A stretch of DNA of 64,000 bases from JAFEBO01 sp044221315 (GTDB lineage: Bacteria > Planctomycetota > Phycisphaerae > Phycisphaerales > UBA1924), in NCBI GenBank assembly GCA_044221315.1, contig JBGAPK010000011.1, positions 37,547-101,546 of the forward strand. Reading direction: 5' to 3'. Below are positions 61,122-64,000 of this stretch, piece by piece. The notes under the pieces were generated by a model, which was not told where the DNA came from, did no database searches, and saw only the letters and a list, made by a program, of their open reading frames with translations. Made by a program: the position numbers and the translations under genes. Every line of letters starts with the position of its first letter. The first letter of the stretch is position 1.

Positions 61122-62522
61122 TCAGGTCCCGGCGAAGGCGCCCGCGTATGCATCCCGCAGCGCCCCGAGCGAGGACGCCGGCTGCAGCGCAAAGGACCAG
61201 TTCCTGTCGTTCGCGCGCTTCGATTCCGACCGCTTGGCGGCGAGAGCGGCCCCGTCCTGCGTGAATTGCCGCAACAACGCTTCCCTATTCGTCCGCACGC
61301 GCCGCAGGAGCGTTTGCATCGCGCTAAATTCCGCGCGGGGGTGTTGACCCAGCCGCCGCTGCTCCGCGATTCTCCGCACCAGGCCCGCCTTTTCCTTCGC
61401 CGCGTCGGGATCGCCGAGCAGGGCCGGATCGTGGCGCGCGTGGTGAGCGAGCCAGACGGCCCGTGCAATGTCGGACTCTTCGGGGAGACTCGCTTCCGCC
61501 AGGGGCAGTCGCACATCGGCGCTGGCGACGACCATCGGGGCGAGGCCGCCGCCCATTTCCCTCAGGATCGATGCGAGCGGAGCGGGCCAGTCGCGGACCC
61601 ATGCCTCGGTCGCCCTGTCGTAGATCCCGCCGCCGGTGCCGTGGATGAAGAGCTCGCAGCCTGCGGCACGCATGATGGCGGTCATCAGGAGAGCGCGGGG
61701 GGCGATGCTGGCGGGCTCCTTCCTTGACACGTCGTTGAGGAACAGGCGACGGCGGATACCCCCTACCACTTCCCAGAGGGGCAGCTCGCCCTTTGATTCG
61801 TCGAGCGGGCGCAGGCCCGCGTCGGGCGCCTCGCGCGATGCGGCGTTGTAGGTGCGGATGAAGTCCTTGCCGCAGGACGCGAGAGAGTCGATGATCCTCC
61901 GGAAGAAGTCGGTGCCGGAAATGCGTGATTCGTAGATGAAGTTTGGGGCTTCGCCGACGGGGCTGATCAGGCTTTCCGCCGCCCTGCTCGCCTGCTGGGC
62001 CCAGGACTCGGAAGTTGGTCTTGAATCGTTCAACGCGCGGCGTGCCGCGGTGATTCCGTCGCTGATGCATGAAAGCGCGGCGCGTTCGCCGGGTTTGGCC
62101 CGCCATTCCATCACATCGGTGGCGGGCATGCCCGCCGCGGTGCGCGCCAGTCCGTCGTCCCGCTCCACGGCGAATGCCCACCAGGATTCCCGCAGGGCCC
62201 CGCTGGCGTCGCGAACGGGGATTCTCAGCCCCCTCTTTCCACCCTCGTCCTGATCCACCACCAGCCAGGCGCAGCAGGCGTCCGTCAACCCGCCACGTCT
62301 CAGACGGTCGCGCATCGCGAGCGAGGCAAAGTGCTTGGCCAGGATCCCGCAGTGCCAAAGTTCCGCCTGGTGGCCCGAAAGCACCAGCGGTCCGCCGACC
62401 GGAAGGCCCATCTGCTCGCGGAAATGGCGCCGGGGGACCGAGACAGGCCCTCCGGAAACCAAAGCACTCCAGGCCGCGGCGGGCGGATCGAATCGAATCT
62501 GGACGGGAGGAAAATTCAACAC
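61122..62522 (-). CDS. hypothetical protein, distantly BshC-like
   Basis: The 466-residue soluble protein is of uncertain family. The segment PLVLSGHQAELWHCGILAKH near residue 45 resembles the TGQQAGLFGGPLYT-type motif of BshC, the cysteine-adding enzyme of bacillithiol synthesis, and AAGCELFIHGTGGGIYDRAT near residue 280 suggests a nucleotide-binding Rossmann-like core. It ends in a helical, Arg-rich coiled segment. I put bacillithiol-like function only as a possibility. A BshB-like deacetylase lies elsewhere in this window. Confidence 0.45.
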   Translation of the reverse strand: MLNFPPVQIRFDPPAAAWSALVSGGPVSVPRRHFREQMGLPVGGPLVLSGHQAELWHCGILAKHFASLAMRDRLRRGGLTDACCAWLVVDQDEGGKRGLRIPVRDASGALRESWWAFAVERDDGLARTAAGMPATDVMEWRAKPGERAALSCISDGITAARRALNDSRPTSESWAQQASRAAESLISPVGEAPNFIYESRISGTDFFRRIIDSLASCGKDFIRTYNAASREAPDAGLRPLDESKGELPLWEVVGGIRRRLFLNDVSRKEPASIAPRALLMTAIMRAAGCELFIHGTGGGIYDRATEAWVRDWPAPLASILREMGGGLAPMVVASADVRLPLAEASLPEESDIARAVWLAHHARHDPALLGDPDAAKEKAGLVRRIAEQRRLGQHPRAEFSAMQTLLRRVRTNREALLRQFTQDGAALAAKRSESKRANDRNWSFALQPASSLGALRDAYAGAFAGT

Positions 62523-62559
62523 CCTGAGTATCGCACGCCCGGACGGACCGTGCCGGCAC

Positions 62560-63399
62560 CTACTCCACGCACTTGCGACGCTCGGCCGGACGGTCAGAGC
62601 CCCGACGCGGCGCGGGCTCGCTCAGGCCGGCGCCGCGCGTTGCGCCCGCGTGTACGTCGTGACGGGATCCGCAGCAGGGTGTCCGTTCACTCGACAACGC
62701 GATCTCGCGATGGAGCACTTCCCGGTAGTGTTGCAGGCGGGCCTCTGGATCGCTCAGCGCCTCGCCGAAGGTGCGCGTCGGGTCGTTGTAGATGAGGTCC
62801 ACGGGGATCTCGCGCACCTTCAGGCCGCACGCAGCGGCACGGGCCCAGAGCTGCATCGGGAAGGCATAGCCGTCCTCGCTGAGTTCGAGCCTGTTCATGG
62901 CCGAAACCCGGTGGGCCTTGAATCCGCAGAACGAATCGGTCAGCGTCGCGCCCAGGCGCGCACCGAGTTTGGCGTTGATCTCTCCTGTGATGAGCCGGTT
63001 GATCCGGCGTCTATCTCCGGGAACCAGCGCAAGCGTCGCCTCGTCGGAGGGCGCGAGATATCGGCTGCCGCTGATGATGTCGGCATCGCCCTTCGCGATG
63101 GCCCTGAAGAACTCGGGCAGGCGTTCGGGCTCGTGCTGCTCGTCGCAATCCATCGTCACGACCCAGTCGTACTTCTCGCTGGCGGCGAACCGGAAGGCGT
63201 CGATAAGCGACCGGCCGTAGCCGCGGTTCACACAGTGGCGAATCACGTCAACTGGCAGGCTCGCCAGAATTGAGGCCGATTCGTCCGTCGAACCATCATC
63301 GATCACCAGCACGTTGCCGGCGTGCGTCAGGACGCGCTCCAGCACAGCACGGATGTGGCCGGCCTCGTTGAACATCGGGATGGCGACCAGCGTCCTCAA
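62560..63399 (-). CDS. family 2 glycosyltransferase, dolichyl-phosphate-mannose-synthase-like
   Basis: The 279-residue GT-A enzyme transfers a sugar from a nucleotide-sugar. The N-terminal core reads LVAIPMFNEAGHIRAVLERV, then VLVIDDGSTDESASIL, and WVVTMDCDEQHEPERLPEFF carries the metal-binding DxD-like acids. No membrane helices are present, so it probably works at the cytoplasmic face. The start is TTG at 63399, set by GGGAGG 6 bases upstream. The C-terminal 40 residues are Arg/Gly/Cys-rich and unusual. Confidence 0.83.
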   Translation of the reverse strand: MRTLVAIPMFNEAGHIRAVLERVLTHAGNVLVIDDGSTDESASILASLPVDVIRHCVNRGYGRSLIDAFRFAASEKYDWVVTMDCDEQHEPERLPEFFRAIAKGDADIISGSRYLAPSDEATLALVPGDRRRINRLITGEINAKLGARLGATLTDSFCGFKAHRVSAMNRLELSEDGYAFPMQLWARAAACGLKVREIPVDLIYNDPTRTFGEALSDPEARLQHYREVLHREIALSSERTPCCGSRHDVHAGATRGAGLSEPAPRRGSDRPAERRKCVE

Positions 63400-63570
63400 C
63401 CAACACCTCCCGCAAGGGCTCCACCAGCCATTCGCAGACTCCGGCTCATTGGATGACCGGTTAACCGAATGGGATACGAGCGGCGGGCACGCCGGGATGG
63501 CAGAAATGGCACCAAATCGCCTCCGGAGGGAGGGAATGACTGCGCCGAGGCGAGGTACCGATCCGCGCAG

Positions 63571-63604
63571 AAAGAAAAACCGGCCGCCCGAGGAGGGCGG
63601 CCGG
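63571..63604 (-). terminator. terminator of the porin gene
   Basis: CCGGCCGCCC and GGGCGGCCGG form a perfect 10-bp stem around GAGGA. On the minus strand it is followed by TTTTTCTTTCT. It ends the porin transcript before the glycosyltransferase gene. Confidence 0.9.
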
Positions 63605-63678
63605 TGAGACAACTCGTTCGGACATCGCAAAGGCTTTCACCCTTGCGTCTTGATCGCTATCCGATCAGGACCGGATGC

Positions 63679-64000
63679 TCAGAAGAGCAGCTGGAACTGA
63701 GCGCGGAGGGCGACTTCGCCAGCCTTCGGGCTGCCGAGGACGCCGGCGTTCGTGTTCGGAGCAGCGAGGCTGCTGCCGGGGACGAACTGGCCGGTGGTTC
63801 CGTTGCCCTGGAAGTTGATGCCCTGGAGGTTCTGGTCACGGTTCAGACCAATGACGATGTCGCCGCTGATCTTGGCCGTCTGAGACTCTGGGAACATGTA
63901 GTAGTTGAGGCCGAAGTCAAGGAAGTTCCAGATGTGCGGGCTGGCCGTGGTGCCGCCGCCGGCGATGCCGCTGTTGGCCCAGATGCCGTCGTAGCGACCG
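63679..64000 (-). CDS. outer-membrane porin, C-terminal part
   Basis: The frame is open to the window end; only the last 106 residues are visible. It reads GRYDGIWANSGIAGGGTTAS and then LDFGLNYYMFPES, with alternating polar and hydrophobic strands and a final LRAQFQLLF. A C-terminal aromatic residue is the sorting signal for outer-membrane beta-barrels. It resembles phosphate-selective porins (OprO/OprP type). The N-terminus lies beyond the window. A strong terminator follows. Confidence 0.75.
   Translation of the reverse strand, partial: GRYDGIWANSGIAGGGTTASPHIWNFLDFGLNYYMFPESQTAKISGDIVIGLNRDQNLQGINFQGNGTTGQFVPGSSLAAPNTNAGVLGSPKAGEVALRAQFQLLF

Overview
The window is G+C-rich DNA, about two thirds G+C by eye. 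It reads as a planctomycete chromosome, most likely from the class Phycisphaerae. Four things point there: three large secreted proteins end in the same Cys-flanked, dockerin-like Asp-rich double repeat (consensus DxNxDxxVDDADFVxF); there is a planctomycete-type pseudopilin with an FTLIELL leader; secreted proteins end in a hydrophobic stretch followed by RRRR; and many starts are GTG or TTG, some with little or no Shine-Dalgarno sequence. I see no insertion sequence, phage, CRISPR array, tRNA or rRNA.

Layout. Positions 1-6179 are accessory-like: a DUF2339-type membrane protein cut by the window edge, an acyltransferase-3 protein, a thioredoxin-like protein, a small Kazal-like secreted protein with its own terminator, and a Panacea-antitoxin/RelE-ParE-like toxin pair behind a recognisable promoter. 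Positions 6185-18023 carry core genes (asnS, rplK-rplA-rplJ, clpC), with a secreted dockerin-like protein, a pseudopilin and a GT-C membrane protein among them. Positions 18046-25470 hold a VIT/vWA protein, a 2-hydroxyacid dehydrogenase, a fused two-domain ABC permease and a three-gene unit of a small lipoprotein and two FKBP peptidyl-prolyl isomerases. Positions 25471-33223 hold a Lys-rich mini-ORF running into a terminator, a split-barrel protein coupled to an amidohydrolase, phenylalanine hydroxylase, mntH-mntR with a perfect palindromic operator, and an isolated atpG.

Positions 33274-44965 hold trmL, a double thioredoxin-fold protein without catalytic cysteines, murA, an FG-GAP surface protein, queA, a SpoIID-like lipoprotein, a PIG-L deacetylase and mgtE. 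Positions 45107-64000 hold a frameshifted zinc-ribbon membrane gene, a P1B-type ATPase, gpsA, two tandem paralogous secreted proteins of unknown family, an S1/P1-type nuclease, mgtC-like, dnaB, pdxH, rlmN, a third dockerin-like protein, an SPFH protein, a BshC-like hypothetical protein, a GT2 glycosyltransferase and the C-terminus of a porin.

How the genes work together. Housekeeping genes for translation, replication, peptidoglycan synthesis and proteolysis are interleaved with envelope and secreted functions in short operons. Normally linked genes are scattered: rplL does not follow rplJ, atpG is alone, and the ABC permease has no partner genes. The best candidates for new biology are the PanA/RelE-like pair, the tandem secreted paralogues, the lipoprotein module shared by a short lipoprotein and an FKBP lipoprotein, the operator-promoter overlap of mntH-mntR, and the Lys-rich ORF transcription unit.
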